From NCBI GenBank assembly GCA_963719135.1, contig CAVRAZ010000008.1, positions 46,603 to 110,602 of the forward strand: a stretch of 64,000 nt of DNA. Direction: 5' to 3'. Made by a program: the position numbers and the translations under genes. The notes beneath the pieces are model-generated. The model worked only from the letters and a program-made list of their open reading frames with translations. It did no database searches and had not been told where the DNA came from. Position 1 is the stretch's first letter, and each line of letters starts with the position of its first letter. This document shows positions 36,989 through 46,696 of the stretch, one piece after another. This stretch comes from CAVRAZ01 sp963719135 (GTDB lineage Bacteria > Pseudomonadota > Gammaproteobacteria > DSM-19610).

Positions 36989-38587
36989 ATGTTCTCAGTG
37001 AGACTGTTGAATTCCGCGACGACGATGATTCGCGCGATCGTGCTGGCCTGTGCAGCCGTCGTCCCGTCCTTGCCCGCGACTGCCGCCACGATGCAACCAC
37101 TGTCGTCGACTGGACCCGGTGCCGACACTGTGACTGTCCATATCAATCCCGACAATGTGATCAGGACCGCCCTGCCGGATACGTTTTTCGGCTTCAATGT
37201 CCGTTGGAGTCAATTCGAGAAAGACCTCTGGGATGAGCAGACACGCGCGACGAAACCGGTCGTTGTCGATGCGCTGAAACCCCTGGCACACGCTATGTAC
37301 CGCTATCCGGGCGGATTGGTCGCCAACGAGTTTCTCTGGGAGGATGCGGCGCAACCCTTGGGCGACAGGATCAAGCTCAACGCCACCAGACGCCCCCAGG
37401 ACGACCTTCCCCTACTCGGCGTAGACGAATTCGCCGCCTTCCTGAACAAGGTCGATGGCAGGTTGTTCTACACGCTCAACCTAGTCGGCAAGGGCAATCC
37501 GTCCAATATCGTCGAGTATCCGGCCGAGCAGATGGCGGAGAGCAACCGGAATCTGGCGGAAAAGATAAGATCGCTGCTGCCGACGCAGAAACCACGATAC
37601 TACGAACTGGGTAATGAACTGGATCGCAATAAATACGAATGGCCGGCTGACAAGTACGTATCCAGGTCGCTTGCGTCGATCAAGGCGATCCAAGCGGTCG
37701 ATCCGGACGCCCGGTTCGTGGCGTTCCTACGTGATTTCAACTGGCATTACAAGAACGGGAACAAGGGGATCAGCCGATATCAAGATTTAATACGGGACGT
37801 GCTGAGCGGGCTGCCCATGATCAACGACTATTCGCTGCACATGTATTATGACGGCGAACTGCGCCCGGGCGGTAATTTCCTGGATATCGGAAGCGTCGTT
37901 AAACATATTGATGACACGTTGGAAGTCGCGCGAACCCAGCGGCCCGGCAAGGACTTAGGCGTATGGATCACCGAACACTCGCGGCGCATACTCGTCAACA
38001 ACAAGAATGCCGAATACGCAAAGGATCTGACCAGCGGACTTGGAGGCGCCCTCAGTTCGGCCGACTTTCTGATCGCCATGGCGCAGATCCCCGAGGTGCG
38101 CGGCACCGCAATCCAGGCGCTGAACGGTGTTGGCCGACAGATATTCGACATTGACGACCACGGGAATCCGAAGCCTCTGCCCATTTACTGGTCGCTGCGA
38201 CTACTCAGCGACCGCCACGAAGGCAAGGTGCTGGACACCTCAACCAGTGGCCCGTCGAAAAGCGGATACCCCGGTGGGTATGACGTCAGGGCAACGGCGC
38301 TGACCGCGGACAAGAACTCGCTCAACGTCTGGCTTATTAATCGTGCCAGCACAACCACCACGGTTGAAATTGACTATCCGCCGTTCAGCAATCGAAAGGT
38401 GTCGGTGACTCACCGTTACATGGCCGGCAAGGAAAACGTTCCGGCCGACGATAAGTCAAATGTGGATCCGACCATCGTTCTCGATGAACCGGCTACCACA
38501 TCGCAATTCGATGCCGCCGGCAAAGCCCGGATCGTGCTCCCTCCGTCGTCGGTATCCACGTTCACCTTTAAATTGGTCACTGGATAA
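36989..38587 (+). CDS. Secreted clan GH-A glycoside hydrolase (arabinofuranosidase/glucuronidase-like)
   Basis: About 532 residues. ATG 36989 is chosen because AGGAG precedes it and a signal peptide follows (SATTMIRAIVLACAAVVPSL, cleaved after ATA); the frame is open from 36932. RYPGGLVANEFLWED resembles the GH51/GH79/GH39 group. RYYELGNELDRNKY near residue 205 carries the acid/base Glu (G-N-E) and GVWITEHSRR near residue 325 the nucleophile Glu. A beta-sandwich-like C-terminal domain follows (NVWLINRASTTTTVEIDYPP). Glycosidases are common in exopolysaccharide operons, where they trim or release polymer in the periplasm. Substrate cannot be told from sequence. Confidence 0.82.
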   Translation: MFSVRLLNSATTMIRAIVLACAAVVPSLPATAATMQPLSSTGPGADTVTVHINPDNVIRTALPDTFFGFNVRWSQFEKDLWDEQTRATKPVVVDALKPLAHAMYRYPGGLVANEFLWEDAAQPLGDRIKLNATRRPQDDLPLLGVDEFAAFLNKVDGRLFYTLNLVGKGNPSNIVEYPAEQMAESNRNLAEKIRSLLPTQKPRYYELGNELDRNKYEWPADKYVSRSLASIKAIQAVDPDARFVAFLRDFNWHYKNGNKGISRYQDLIRDVLSGLPMINDYSLHMYYDGELRPGGNFLDIGSVVKHIDDTLEVARTQRPGKDLGVWITEHSRRILVNNKNAEYAKDLTSGLGGALSSADFLIAMAQIPEVRGTAIQALNGVGRQIFDIDDHGNPKPLPIYWSLRLLSDRHEGKVLDTSTSGPSKSGYPGGYDVRATALTADKNSLNVWLINRASTTTTVEIDYPPFSNRKVSVTHRYMAGKENVPADDKSNVDPTIVLDEPATTSQFDAAGKARIVLPPSSVSTFTFKLVTG

Positions 38588-38602
38588 ACCTCTATACAAC
38601 TC

Positions 38603-39622
38603 ATGGGCATGGACGGAAAGGGCAGACAGGCAGAACCGGTCTTCATCGTAGGAATGAACGGCTCCGGCACCACAATGCTGCTGGACAGCCTGGGTCGACA
38701 CCCGTCGCTTTACGCATTTCCCAGGGAAACCCGTCTCATTCCTCACCTGATCGCCACCTGCCCTCAGCTGGGCAATCTAGCCGTGGACGACAATTTCAGA
38801 TCACTTTGGAACAAAGTGCTCGGACTGACCGTCTTCGCGTATGTCAATGACGGCGTGCCGCCGCCTCTTCCGGCTGACTGGCAAAATTACGATCGCGACC
38901 TGGCCAGTGTGCTCGACGGCGTGTATTTGTACTTCGCCCGCAAGCAGGGCAAGCATCGCTGGTGTGAAAAGACGCCACAGCACGTGCAACACATCGACGA
39001 ACTGGCCAGCCTGTTCCCGAAAGCCAAATTCATACACGTCATCAGGGACGGCCGGGACAGTGCGGCTTCCTTCCAACGACGCTGGATGCGTACCCCGGAG
39101 CTGACGCTCTATCGCTGGAAGCATGTCATCAAGGAAGGGCGTAAGCAGGGAGAATCCCTGGCATCCGGGCGTTACTTGGAGGTGCACTACGAGGATCTCA
39201 CGACCGACCCGGAGTATCAGCTCAAAGCGATCTGCGAGTTCGTCGGTGTGCCCTTTGCGGCAGATGTCCTGGTCTCCTCGCAGCCGTATCTGGAATCAAA
39301 GGACGGGCAAATAAGCGGAAAACCAGGCGGGCTTCGTCCGAATTCGGGCAAGTGGAAGCGGCACTTTTCGGAACGCCAGATCGACCGACTCGAACGCATC
39401 GCCGGGCAAACGCTGGTCGAATTCGGCTATGAGGCTCGCTACCCGGATGCCGACGTTGACCCGTCCAGGTGGCGGCGACGAATCTGGATGCTGCGTGACC
39501 TCACCGCGCAGTACCTGCGCGAAATCCTTCATCGCCTGATAGGGAAAAATAAAAAGCCATGGCGGGTGATTCTGACACGCCCATTCGTGGCCTACCGTCA
39601 GGGCGAGCAGAACAAGTTCTGA
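38603..39622 (+). CDS. Sulfotransferase (Sulfotransfer_3 family)
   Basis: 339 residues. EPVFIVGMNGSGTTMLLDSL is the PAPS 5'-phosphosulfate loop. HRWCEKTPQHVQHIDELASL and KFIHVIRDGRDSAASFQRRW give the 3'-phosphate motif. YLEVHYEDLTTDPEYQLKAI and CEFVGVPF are the family's C-terminal markers. It starts 15 bases after the glycosidase stop and is last in the plus-strand operon. Its end faces the epsI end across 33 bases. Like the others it lacks a signal peptide and should act in the cytoplasm. Confidence 0.9.
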   Translation: MGMDGKGRQAEPVFIVGMNGSGTTMLLDSLGRHPSLYAFPRETRLIPHLIATCPQLGNLAVDDNFRSLWNKVLGLTVFAYVNDGVPPPLPADWQNYDRDLASVLDGVYLYFARKQGKHRWCEKTPQHVQHIDELASLFPKAKFIHVIRDGRDSAASFQRRWMRTPELTLYRWKHVIKEGRKQGESLASGRYLEVHYEDLTTDPEYQLKAICEFVGVPFAADVLVSSQPYLESKDGQISGKPGGLRPNSGKWKRHFSERQIDRLERIAGQTLVEFGYEARYPDADVDPSRWRRRIWMLRDLTAQYLREILHRLIGKNKKPWRVILTRPFVAYRQGEQNKF

Positions 39623-39655
39623 ACCGGGAGAAGAAGGCAGGCGGCGCCGGCGTCT

Positions 39656-40363
39656 CTATCTGACGGGTACGGATATGTTTCCTCCAACCAGCCATCGCCT
39701 TGAATCCTGGTCAAGCGCTGCGTAGAGATCTCCGACGAACGCCTCCTGTCGCGCAAAGGCAGCGGCAGCGTCAGGTTCGATGCTGGACACGCGAATCAGC
39801 AGTCCATCGGGAATTTCTCCGATAAGCGCGTATTTAAGCTGCTCGAACTTCTGCTGCATCCGGTTGGTGACCACCCTGTTACCGACCACAAACCAATAGG
39901 TAATAGGTTCGTACCGCGTGCCCAGCTGGGCCGCCAGTAATTTCACCGGCAGCGTGCCATCGCCGATTTTCAACAGCCCGTCATGGACCGAGGTCACCTC
40001 GAAACCCTGCGCAGCGTAACAGACCTCCGGACGATGCATGGCAAGAGAATCCGTCTGCGGTCCGCCGTAGGCCACAGTCAGCAATATCTGAGCGCCATCA
40101 TCGTTCACGTAGGTTCTGTACAATACCTGGGAATAGATTCGTGCCGTGGCAGCGATCTTGTCCGGATCCCCCACGATCGGCGGGAGCGCGTCGTCGATTG
40201 CATGCCAGCGACCGAAAACCCGGGGAAACAGCGCCTGCAAGTTTATGGATTCGCGGGCGTCGGTTGCATGCGGCTTGGGCGTTACCGCAAACGTGATTAC
40301 GGCCGTACCCACCATGAGGGCGCCCATCAACAGAACCCTGTATTTGGATATTTCGCACGTCAT
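39656..40363 (-). CDS. epsI: EpsI family protein (exosortase-associated)
   Basis: 235 residues from ATG 40363, whose ATGA overlaps the exosortase stop. One N-terminal membrane helix (YRVLLMGALMVGTAVITFAV) is followed by a periplasmic domain with LPPIVGDPDKIAATARIYSQ, ILLTVAYGGPQTDSLAMHRP and EVCYAAQGFEV. The Cys-containing R-P-E-V-C-Y-x-x-x-G-F motif is the hallmark of EpsI. EpsI proteins accompany exosortases and are sometimes fused to them; they are needed for exopolysaccharide production, but the biochemical role is not settled. Last gene of the minus-strand export operon. Confidence 0.92.
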   Translation of the reverse strand: MTCEISKYRVLLMGALMVGTAVITFAVTPKPHATDARESINLQALFPRVFGRWHAIDDALPPIVGDPDKIAATARIYSQVLYRTYVNDDGAQILLTVAYGGPQTDSLAMHRPEVCYAAQGFEVTSVHDGLLKIGDGTLPVKLLAAQLGTRYEPITYWFVVGNRVVTNRMQQKFEQLKYALIGEIPDGLLIRVSSIEPDAAAAFARQEAFVGDLYAALDQDSRRWLVGGNISVPVR

Positions 40364-41256
40364 GACTCGATGTCCGGCAGCGCCAGCATCACGAGACGGT
40401 CGCATAGAAGAAACGCACCCAGCGCGAGCGCAAATTCGGTGACACCGGCAAACCCGTGCAGAAATCCGCGGCCGGCTGCGTCACCCAAATAGTACGTTAT
40501 CAGCGCCAGGGCAGCGACGCGACCGATGTTGGCGGCGAACGCGATGGGAAGTATCGCCAGCATAAGCAGCAGGTTATGTACCCAGGTGAGGTGTCTGGTC
40601 AGGTAGATGTAGAACATTCCCAGTGCCGTCAGCGAATACATCGAATTCAGTCCTGAACAGGCATCGGCAATGAGCATTTCGTACCTGCCAATGGAAAGAA
40701 CCACGCCGCTGCGTGCGACCGGATAGCCGGCCCAATAGAGAAGTTGGTCGACGATCCCAGACACGTGCAGTTTCAGCGGCGTTGTCAGCGTGTCGATCAA
40801 AAAGCCCGGTAAGGGAATGAGGAACAGGAGGAAGAGCATCGGAAACGCAAGTTTTCGCAACGCTTCGCCGGAAAGCAGCAGCAACACCAGGCCGGAAAGC
40901 AGCGGGATCTGCGAGCCCACTTCGAACATGATGATGTCCTGTGAGCGGCCGATGACATAAAGAAGCAGTCCTATTGCAAAAAGCACCCATCCTGCGGCCG
41001 CCCGGGGTGCCACGAGGTCCGTGGCGAAGACCTCGCGCTCGCGCCAGACCGCCCACAAGACGACAAGAAGAACTATCGGGCCATGTGCATTGCGGCTCTC
41101 GGTCCACGTGTGCGTCGCAAGGCTTATGTAGGTGGGAACATAGAGAACGAGCAGCCCGAGATACAGCGGGAGCAACCGCAAGTCATCTTTTCGATTGAAA
41201 ATAGTCACGCACCCAGTTCTGTTGCCCCGTGTCCGGACCCAACCGCGACGACTCAT
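40360..41256 (-). CDS. xrtB: Exosortase B
   Basis: Up to 298 residues with eight or so membrane helices. The start is uncertain: ATG 41256 has poor spacing and GTG 41208 (VTIFNRKDD) is an alternative. The catalytic Cys is in IADACSGLNSMYSL, the Arg in AFAANIGRVAALALITYY and the His in GRGFLHGFAG. LYVPTYISLATHTWTESRNA and HGPIVLLVVLWAVW are typical of the B type. It is a membrane transpeptidase-like enzyme that recognises the PEP-CTERM tail and is thought to sort such proteins to the surface. The one PEP-CTERM substrate in view is at 46697. Neighbours epsG–epsD and epsI are the standard XrtB set. Confidence 0.95.
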   Translation of the reverse strand: MSRRGWVRTRGNRTGCVTIFNRKDDLRLLPLYLGLLVLYVPTYISLATHTWTESRNAHGPIVLLVVLWAVWREREVFATDLVAPRAAAGWVLFAIGLLLYVIGRSQDIIMFEVGSQIPLLSGLVLLLLSGEALRKLAFPMLFLLFLIPLPGFLIDTLTTPLKLHVSGIVDQLLYWAGYPVARSGVVLSIGRYEMLIADACSGLNSMYSLTALGMFYIYLTRHLTWVHNLLLMLAILPIAFAANIGRVAALALITYYLGDAAGRGFLHGFAGVTEFALALGAFLLCDRLVMLALPDIES

Positions 41257-41308
41257 CGCTCCGGGACTGCGGGCAATGCCCGGAGCAAAGCGGTCGAGCC
41301 ACCGGTCG

Positions 41309-42218
41309 CTAGAATTTCGTCATTACGGATCCGACAATCTCTGCATCCAGCGAGCGTATCCGCTCCATCAGCTGCGAGGCGGCTGACAACGGCGTCCGGT
41401 CCTTGCGGAGCACAACCAGTGCACCGCCGCATCGCACCGCGACGAACTCGGCACCGCTGCCTATGCTCATCGGCGGCGCGTCAAACAGTATGACGCTATA
41501 GTCTTCCTTCAGTTCCTCGACAATCCCCGCCAGATCCTGCCGTTCCAGCAGCTCACCCGGGTTCGGCGGCGGCGCGCCCGGCGGGAAGCAGCGAGAGGCC
41601 GCGGAACAGGGGCAGCGGCTTGATGATGGCACTCAGCGCCGCGCGCCCGATCAGGGCACCCGACAACCCAATCTCGTTCTTGACACCGAACAGCGTGTGC
41701 TGGCGCCCCGACTGCAGATCGGCGTCGACCAGCAGGGTCTTTTCGCCGAGCTGAGAACAGACCACCGCCAGATTCGCTGCGATGTAGCTGGCACCGGCAC
41801 GACCATGCGGACTTACGACGGCAAGCGACTTGCGCCCCTCGGAGAACCACCGCAGCACCAATTGAGCGCGCAGCATCCTCAGAGCCTCGCCCTTTGGCGA
41901 GAATGGACGAAACGCAGCGACCAATTCCTTGGAGTAGCCGCGCGCTTCCTTTCCCAGGTACGGGTAGTTGAACTGGGCTGCTATCGCCTCTTCGAGATCG
42001 GCACGCGAAATCAGCCGCAATTTCACCGCAGCTTCGCCGAATCGAATACCCTGCTTGGTCGCATAAGCGAGTATTCTTTCGATTTCCTTGGGCTTGATCT
42101 TGCCCTGGTCGACCAGCGACAAGCCCAGCAGCTTGCTGTTCGAGCCCCGATCGTGATCGGCCAGCAGATCCGAGTCCAGGTCCTGCGTTTCTATTCCGTC
42201 GATTTCAAAAGATGACAT
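41309..42218 (-). CDS. epsG: EpsG-type chain-length-determinant ATPase (BY-kinase-like), frameshifted
   Basis: ATG 42218. Residues ~30–95 are a GspE-N-like domain (LLGLSLVDQGKIKPKEIERI; RADLEEAIAAQFNYPYL). The P-loop ATPase follows: SPHGRAGASYIAANLAVVCS at the Walker A position, LLVDADLQSGRQHTLFG for Walker A', and YSVILFDAPPMSIGSGAEFV for Walker B. The Walker A has G-R-A-G-A-S instead of G-x-x-G-[KR]-[ST], so the usual Lys or Arg is lost. The frame breaks at about 41572 in a GCC/GCG repeat: the first part ends at 41553 and the second runs to 41309 (NPGELLERQDLAGIVEEL). Together about 302 residues, normal for EpsG. It would regulate chain length with EpsF. No tyrosine-rich tail is seen. Confidence 0.82.
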
Positions 42219-42256
42219 TTTGCGCTTTCCAACATTTCGACAACCGATAGTCGTCG

Positions 42257-43387
42257 CTAGATTGTGGCCAGTACCGGGGTATCCAGTATTTCACCAACGT
42301 CCTCCTCCGACCGCACCCGGCGGTCGAGCATCTCGAAGAGAAATGCAAGGGAAAATCCCAGCAGCGACCCGAGGAAAACCGCACTCACCATATTGAGCAG
42401 AACCTTCGGGCTGGTGGGGGAGGAGGATGGGACCGCCGGATTCAGAATCGCAATGTTGGTCTGGTTGAACTGACTTTCCATGCGTGTCTGATAGTAACTT
42501 TGCAGCATATTTTGATACGCCTGCTGTTCGGCCTCCACCTCTCTGGCAAGCACGCCAAGGTCATCGCGCTGCTTTTTCAGTTCGAGGACACGCTTCTTCT
42601 GGGCGTCGAGGGAATACTTGAGCGAGGCCTCTCGCTTGATTGCGCGAACGTACTCGGGATGGTTCTCCCCGAGCTGCCGGGATTTGACATCATAAGTCTC
42701 CGACTGCGCCTCGACATAGTTTTTCGCGAGTTCATTCAGGCGACTGGTTTCCGTGTCGAGTCGTTCGTCGATTGCAACGATACCCTGTTCCTGTTGTGCA
42801 TTGGTCAGGCGCGCCTGCGCATCTTCGAGGCGCTTGCGCAACACCTTGAGCTGCTCGTCGAACCATTCCGCGCTTCTCGCCGCCGGCTCCATGCTGAGTT
42901 CGAGTGTCGTCGCAATGTACGCCTTTGCGAAGGCGTTAGCCGTCGCCGCGGCCACTTCCGGGTCAGTCGACTGGTACCCGATACTGACAACACGACTGGT
43001 GCTCGCGGGTTCCACGATCAGGTACTTGCTTATCGTGTCCGCCAGCCAGTCCTCGATGGAGCCGACACCTCCCGTGGCAGAAATGAACCCCTCGCGGATG
43101 GCGGGGTTCTCGGCCATTCTCATCGACCGCACCACTTTCAACGCCACATTCTGACTTTGTATGATATCGAGCTGCGTCGCCATGTAGCTGCTGGACAGCT
43201 GAGCAGGGACTCCAGCCTGTTCAAATGGGCTGGCTTCATTGAAATTCAGCACCAGCGAGGCGGACGATGTGTACTGGCGCGGCTGGAACTCGGTGATCAA
43301 CGCCGCGGAAACGACCGTAAGCAGCAGCGTAAAAAAGATCAGCCAGAAACGTGCCTTGAAAACAACCCACAGAAACTTGATGTTCAT
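42257..43387 (-). CDS. epsF: EpsF-type chain-length determinant (Wzz/GumC family)
   Basis: 376 residues. The N-terminal membrane helix is FWLIFFTLLLTVVSAALITE, followed by a Wzz-type beta segment (YTSSASLVLNFNEASPF). Long coiled coils span residues ~160–300 (WFDEQLKVLRKRLEDAQARL; KRVLELKKQRDDLGVLAREV). The C-terminal helix is LLNMVSAVFLGSLLGFSLAF and the RRVRSEEDVGEILDTPVLAT tail is cut short relative to longer EpsF proteins. It spans the inner membrane into the periplasm and sets polymer length with EpsG. It lies 38 bases upstream of epsG and 42 bases after epsE, in one operon. Confidence 0.92.
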   Translation of the reverse strand: MNIKFLWVVFKARFWLIFFTLLLTVVSAALITEFQPRQYTSSASLVLNFNEASPFEQAGVPAQLSSSYMATQLDIIQSQNVALKVVRSMRMAENPAIREGFISATGGVGSIEDWLADTISKYLIVEPASTSRVVSIGYQSTDPEVAAATANAFAKAYIATTLELSMEPAARSAEWFDEQLKVLRKRLEDAQARLTNAQQEQGIVAIDERLDTETSRLNELAKNYVEAQSETYDVKSRQLGENHPEYVRAIKREASLKYSLDAQKKRVLELKKQRDDLGVLAREVEAEQQAYQNMLQSYYQTRMESQFNQTNIAILNPAVPSSSPTSPKVLLNMVSAVFLGSLLGFSLAFLFEMLDRRVRSEEDVGEILDTPVLATI

Positions 43388-43429
43388 GATTCCGAGAACT
43401 TCCCGCGTTTGGTATTCAACGATAACATC

Positions 43430-44260
43430 CTAGAACAGGCTTTCCTTGACATAAATGACGTCGTCCTTGACGAGTTGATCGGTCGGTTTTGCGTCGATGG
43501 TAGCGGTCGAATCCTTCACGCGCCGTTTGATCTGGATACCCTTCTCGCTGCCCCGATCGGTGATGCCGCCCCCAACCGACAGTGCCTGCATGACGGTCAT
43601 ATTGCGCTCCAACCGGTAGCGCCCTGGCCTTTGCACCTGGCCGTATACATAGAAAACGTCCATTTCGGGAACGAATACGACGTCCCCGCCTTCGAGCGTG
43701 TAGTTGAACTTGTCAACACTGCCTTCCTGCAACAGCGCGATCAGATCGACGCGTGTCTTTGTTTCTTTCTTACCGTTCTTCTTGATCATGACCAGGTAGT
43801 CGGCAGCAGAGTCATTGGTTCCGCCGGCGGCCGCAAGCAAATCGATCAGGTTTTCCACGCCTTCGACGGTTCCGGTCTGCAACGGGTATTTTCCGGGTCG
43901 CGCAACCTGACCGAGAATCGTGACCGTATTGGCCAGTGTCTGCAGGCGCTGCTCGACGAAGATGTTGACCTGCGCATTCTTGACGAAGCCGCCCGAAGTG
44001 AGCAGATAGGAGATCTTTTCCTCCGCGTTGGCGGTGGACAATCCGCCAATCGCCACATCTCCGATCAACGGAAAGGTAATCTTGTTGGACTCGGCGATCC
44101 GCGTAGTCGTCGCCAGGTCGGGTTGGCCATAGACGCTGATCTTGACCACGTCACCGGCGCCCAGCAGCGTCGCGTCACCCGCCCGCGCCAGTGGGCCGGC
44201 TGGCGCCGACAACACAAAGAACAGCATAATCAGAATATTAGCAGCTCTAGCCTTTCTCAT
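43430..44260 (-). CDS. epsE: EpsE-type polysaccharide export protein (Wza/SLBB)
   Basis: 276 residues. Signal peptide AANILIMLFFVLSAPAG, then the poly_export domain (LLGAGDVVKISVYGQPDLAT; FPLIGDVAIGGLS) and two SLBB domains (VTILGQVARPGKYPLQTGTV; DVFYVYGQVQRPGRYRLERN). There is no lipobox Cys, unlike Wza. It forms the outer-membrane or periplasmic channel for polymer export. Its ATG overlaps the epsD stop (ATGA), so translation is coupled. Confidence 0.92.
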   Translation of the reverse strand: MRKARAANILIMLFFVLSAPAGPLARAGDATLLGAGDVVKISVYGQPDLATTTRIAESNKITFPLIGDVAIGGLSTANAEEKISYLLTSGGFVKNAQVNIFVEQRLQTLANTVTILGQVARPGKYPLQTGTVEGVENLIDLLAAAGGTNDSAADYLVMIKKNGKKETKTRVDLIALLQEGSVDKFNYTLEGGDVVFVPEMDVFYVYGQVQRPGRYRLERNMTVMQALSVGGGITDRGSEKGIQIKRRVKDSTATIDAKPTDQLVKDDVIYVKESLF

Positions 44261-45129
44261 TGGTGCTCACCTGTAGACAATTTCCCGGCAACATCAGAAA
44301 AGTAAACGATCGCTGCCTTGTTGCGCAAATTTTCAATATGTGACTCAACAAGTTGACGTCTGTTATCCTCCGAAAGGATACGCTTAATCTTTGGCAACGC
44401 CAATTCCAGCAACAAGTGCGCCGGCCGTTCGCTCAGAAGGTATACGACAACCACCCCCTCACCCAGCTCGATTCGCGAACGTTGACCCGGCTCCATACTG
44501 ACCAGCGTGTCAAGCACCGGCCCTGGCAGGTTTTCGGCGGCCTCATCAAGATGCGTCAGGCGATACGGAAGCCCGACTTCCTCCAGCCATTCCAGCAAGC
44601 TACCGATCGATGTGTCCGTGTTCAGATGTTTAACCACGTCGGCTGCCCCGATCGCGGAATCTGAACCACCCTGCAATTCGATGATCAGCTGTCTGAAGTT
44701 GTAGATACGCCGTTCACTGTAAAGGGCGGGGTGCTGATCGTAGTAGTCGACCAGCTCTTCCCGCGTTGGTTCTTGCAGGCCCGTCTCTATCTGATCCGTG
44801 TAAGACCCCGCCAGCACCTGATCGTGCGCACGTTCCAGGGCCACCATGACCTGAGGAATGCGCTCAAGTTCGACGTTCTTGGCCTGCTGGACCAACAGTT
44901 GCCGATCAACCAGGTGGTGGACCGCCTCCTCGACGATCGCGCGACTGTCGACATCCGGGGACTCGTTGAGGCGCTCGAGCTCCAGGTCCAGCTGATGAAC
45001 CGTAATTTCATCGTTATTGACCCTGGCGATGACCTGACCCGGTGCGTCGCTGTCCGGCCCGTTTCCGCAGGCGGTCAAGAGACCGGCCAGCATTGGCCAG
45101 CAGAAGAGACGCTTGCATGTGTTCATCAT
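44257..45129 (-). CDS. epsD: EpsD-type peptidyl-prolyl cis-trans isomerase lipoprotein
   Basis: About 290 residues. ATG 45129 (or 45126) is chosen because it yields a lipoprotein signal peptide (RLFCWPMLAGLLTACGNGPD; lipobox L-T-A-C). The frame runs open to 45246 but without a better start. A SurA-like N-terminal chaperone domain (ARVNNDEITVHQLDLELERL; VDRQLLVQQAKNVELERIPQ) is followed by a poorly conserved parvulin-like domain (GSLLEWLEEVGLPYRLTHLD; RSRIELGEGVVVVYLLSERP). It probably helps fold EpsE or EpsL. The EpsD family is typical of XrtB loci. Confidence 0.88.
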   Translation of the reverse strand: MMNTCKRLFCWPMLAGLLTACGNGPDSDAPGQVIARVNNDEITVHQLDLELERLNESPDVDSRAIVEEAVHHLVDRQLLVQQAKNVELERIPQVMVALERAHDQVLAGSYTDQIETGLQEPTREELVDYYDQHPALYSERRIYNFRQLIIELQGGSDSAIGAADVVKHLNTDTSIGSLLEWLEEVGLPYRLTHLDEAAENLPGPVLDTLVSMEPGQRSRIELGEGVVVVYLLSERPAHLLLELALPKIKRILSEDNRRQLVESHIENLRNKAAIVYFSDVAGKLSTGEHQ

Positions 45130-45333
45130 TGTCGCGGTACTCCGTGCGTTAGCGGCGACGCAAGCCGGGATTTGAGCTTTGTGAGATAGGAAAACACCGC
45201 TAACTTCATGAAATGTCAAGATGTTGGACCCGGACGAACGGCGCAACGCGCCGCTGTGGAATCAGCTTCGATTCGAGACCGACGCCGAGACGAACGTAAG
45301 GCCTAACCGTCCATTCAGGTATCGGACAAGGCG

Positions 45334-46581
45334 CTAGAACGTAGCCTCGACCCCGGCCCTGACGATATAGTCGTCATACTCCTGGTCGGCACGGTTGGAT
45401 TCTCTGTACTCCTTGTCGTAGCCCAGACTGAAATTCAAACGCTCACGAAACGCATAGGCAAGGCCGGTACCGTACCCGACGACCCGGTCCCTGCGCGGGT
45501 TTATCGTCGGCGCGAGCGCAATGCCCGGATCGCCGTCGTACTTCCGGTTCTCCTTAAGGGCATCGACTTTCAGTGTCAGTTTCGGGCTGAATGCCCACCG
45601 CCCCTCAACTTTGGCGCCGATTTCATCGACGTATGAAGAAACCTGGTCGGAATAGGCGTCGAGATCGCGCCAGATCGACACGTTGGCGCCAAACCTTGTG
45701 CTGGGCGTCCAACCGTAGCTGAACCGCCCGGTGACACCGGAAAAATCGCGGGCAGAGACGTCGTCGTACGCACGCTTGGTCCAGCCCACGCGCCCCGTCA
45801 GGCTGGAGTTAACGGACTCGACCCAATTGACGGTCAGACTGTATTCGTATTCCTTGTACGAATTGTCTAGTTGTTCCGTTGTGGTCTGTACCACCTCTCT
45901 GTTCGGATACTTGGCCATTCGGGCTACCGATCTAAAACCGATGTACGAGTTTCGGGCGCTCGTGTACCTCAGCTCGCCGATAACCCGGTTGACCGTGCGA
46001 TCAAGGCTGGATTGCGCTTCGCGGCTGTGACTCTGTTCACTGCGCGCCGCCTCAAGATGCAACTGAAGGCGCGATGCGAGCATGTAGTTGCCGCTGCCGG
46101 ACAGGTCGATGAAAGTGCGCTTGTCCTGTACGGGCGAACTCAACTCCTCGAAGCCCAATATATCCCGGCGGTAATTGAATTTCAGATCCCCATCGAAACG
46201 CGTGCCGTACTTCCAATCCCAAAGGGCGGTGGCGGAGCCACCCGTATAATTCAGAAAGTCGAAGGTGTCGTACTGATGACGCGCAACGTCGGCACTCAGC
46301 CTGAACAGCTGTTGGCTGACCGAAATCCGGTAGTCGGCTCCTGCCCCGAACTCGAAGATCCGATCCGAGGGATCGGAGGTTCCCAGGACGGCTCGCGATT
46401 CCGCTTCTCCCGACACGCGAAACAGATTATTGTCGTAGCTGTAGTTCGCAAACACCCTGGGCGTCAGCCCGACATTTTCCGCCGCCTTGGCCGCGCCGGT
46501 GATGCAAGCCAGAAAGGCGCTGGAAAGGCATACCGCACGGACGTTGGTCATGGCAGTGCTCACGACAGATCGGGAAGACAT
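45334..46581 (-). CDS. epsL: EpsL-type outer-membrane beta-barrel protein
   Basis: 415 residues; ATG 46551 (MTNVRAVCL) is an alternative start closer to the signal core (CLSSAFLACITGAAKA). The body is a long run of alternating beta strands (VFANYSYDNNLFRVSGEAES; YRISVSQQLFRLSADVARHQ; LKVDALKENRKYDGDPGIAL). It ends in an aromatic-terminated strand (YDDYIVRAGVEATF), the outer-membrane assembly signal. It matches the XrtB-associated EpsL proteins, proposed polymer porins. It is first or second in the minus-strand operon, about 205 bases upstream of epsD. Confidence 0.9.
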   Translation of the reverse strand: MSSRSVVSTAMTNVRAVCLSSAFLACITGAAKAAENVGLTPRVFANYSYDNNLFRVSGEAESRAVLGTSDPSDRIFEFGAGADYRISVSQQLFRLSADVARHQYDTFDFLNYTGGSATALWDWKYGTRFDGDLKFNYRRDILGFEELSSPVQDKRTFIDLSGSGNYMLASRLQLHLEAARSEQSHSREAQSSLDRTVNRVIGELRYTSARNSYIGFRSVARMAKYPNREVVQTTTEQLDNSYKEYEYSLTVNWVESVNSSLTGRVGWTKRAYDDVSARDFSGVTGRFSYGWTPSTRFGANVSIWRDLDAYSDQVSSYVDEIGAKVEGRWAFSPKLTLKVDALKENRKYDGDPGIALAPTINPRRDRVVGYGTGLAYAFRERLNFSLGYDKEYRESNRADQEYDDYIVRAGVEATF

Positions 46582-46696
46582 GAGGTTATTCGGTCAGGCC
46601 TATTGCGATAACGTAACAAACTCGACTACGGGCCCCGAAAAAACTCCGCAGATGAAGATACCGGGTGCGGAGTGCCCCGGCGCCTGGTTTGATCAA

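Noticed and set aside
42500..44305. A 601-codon plus-strand frame across epsF and epsE
   Set aside because: Shadow of three real minus-strand genes with clear Wzz and SLBB motifs.
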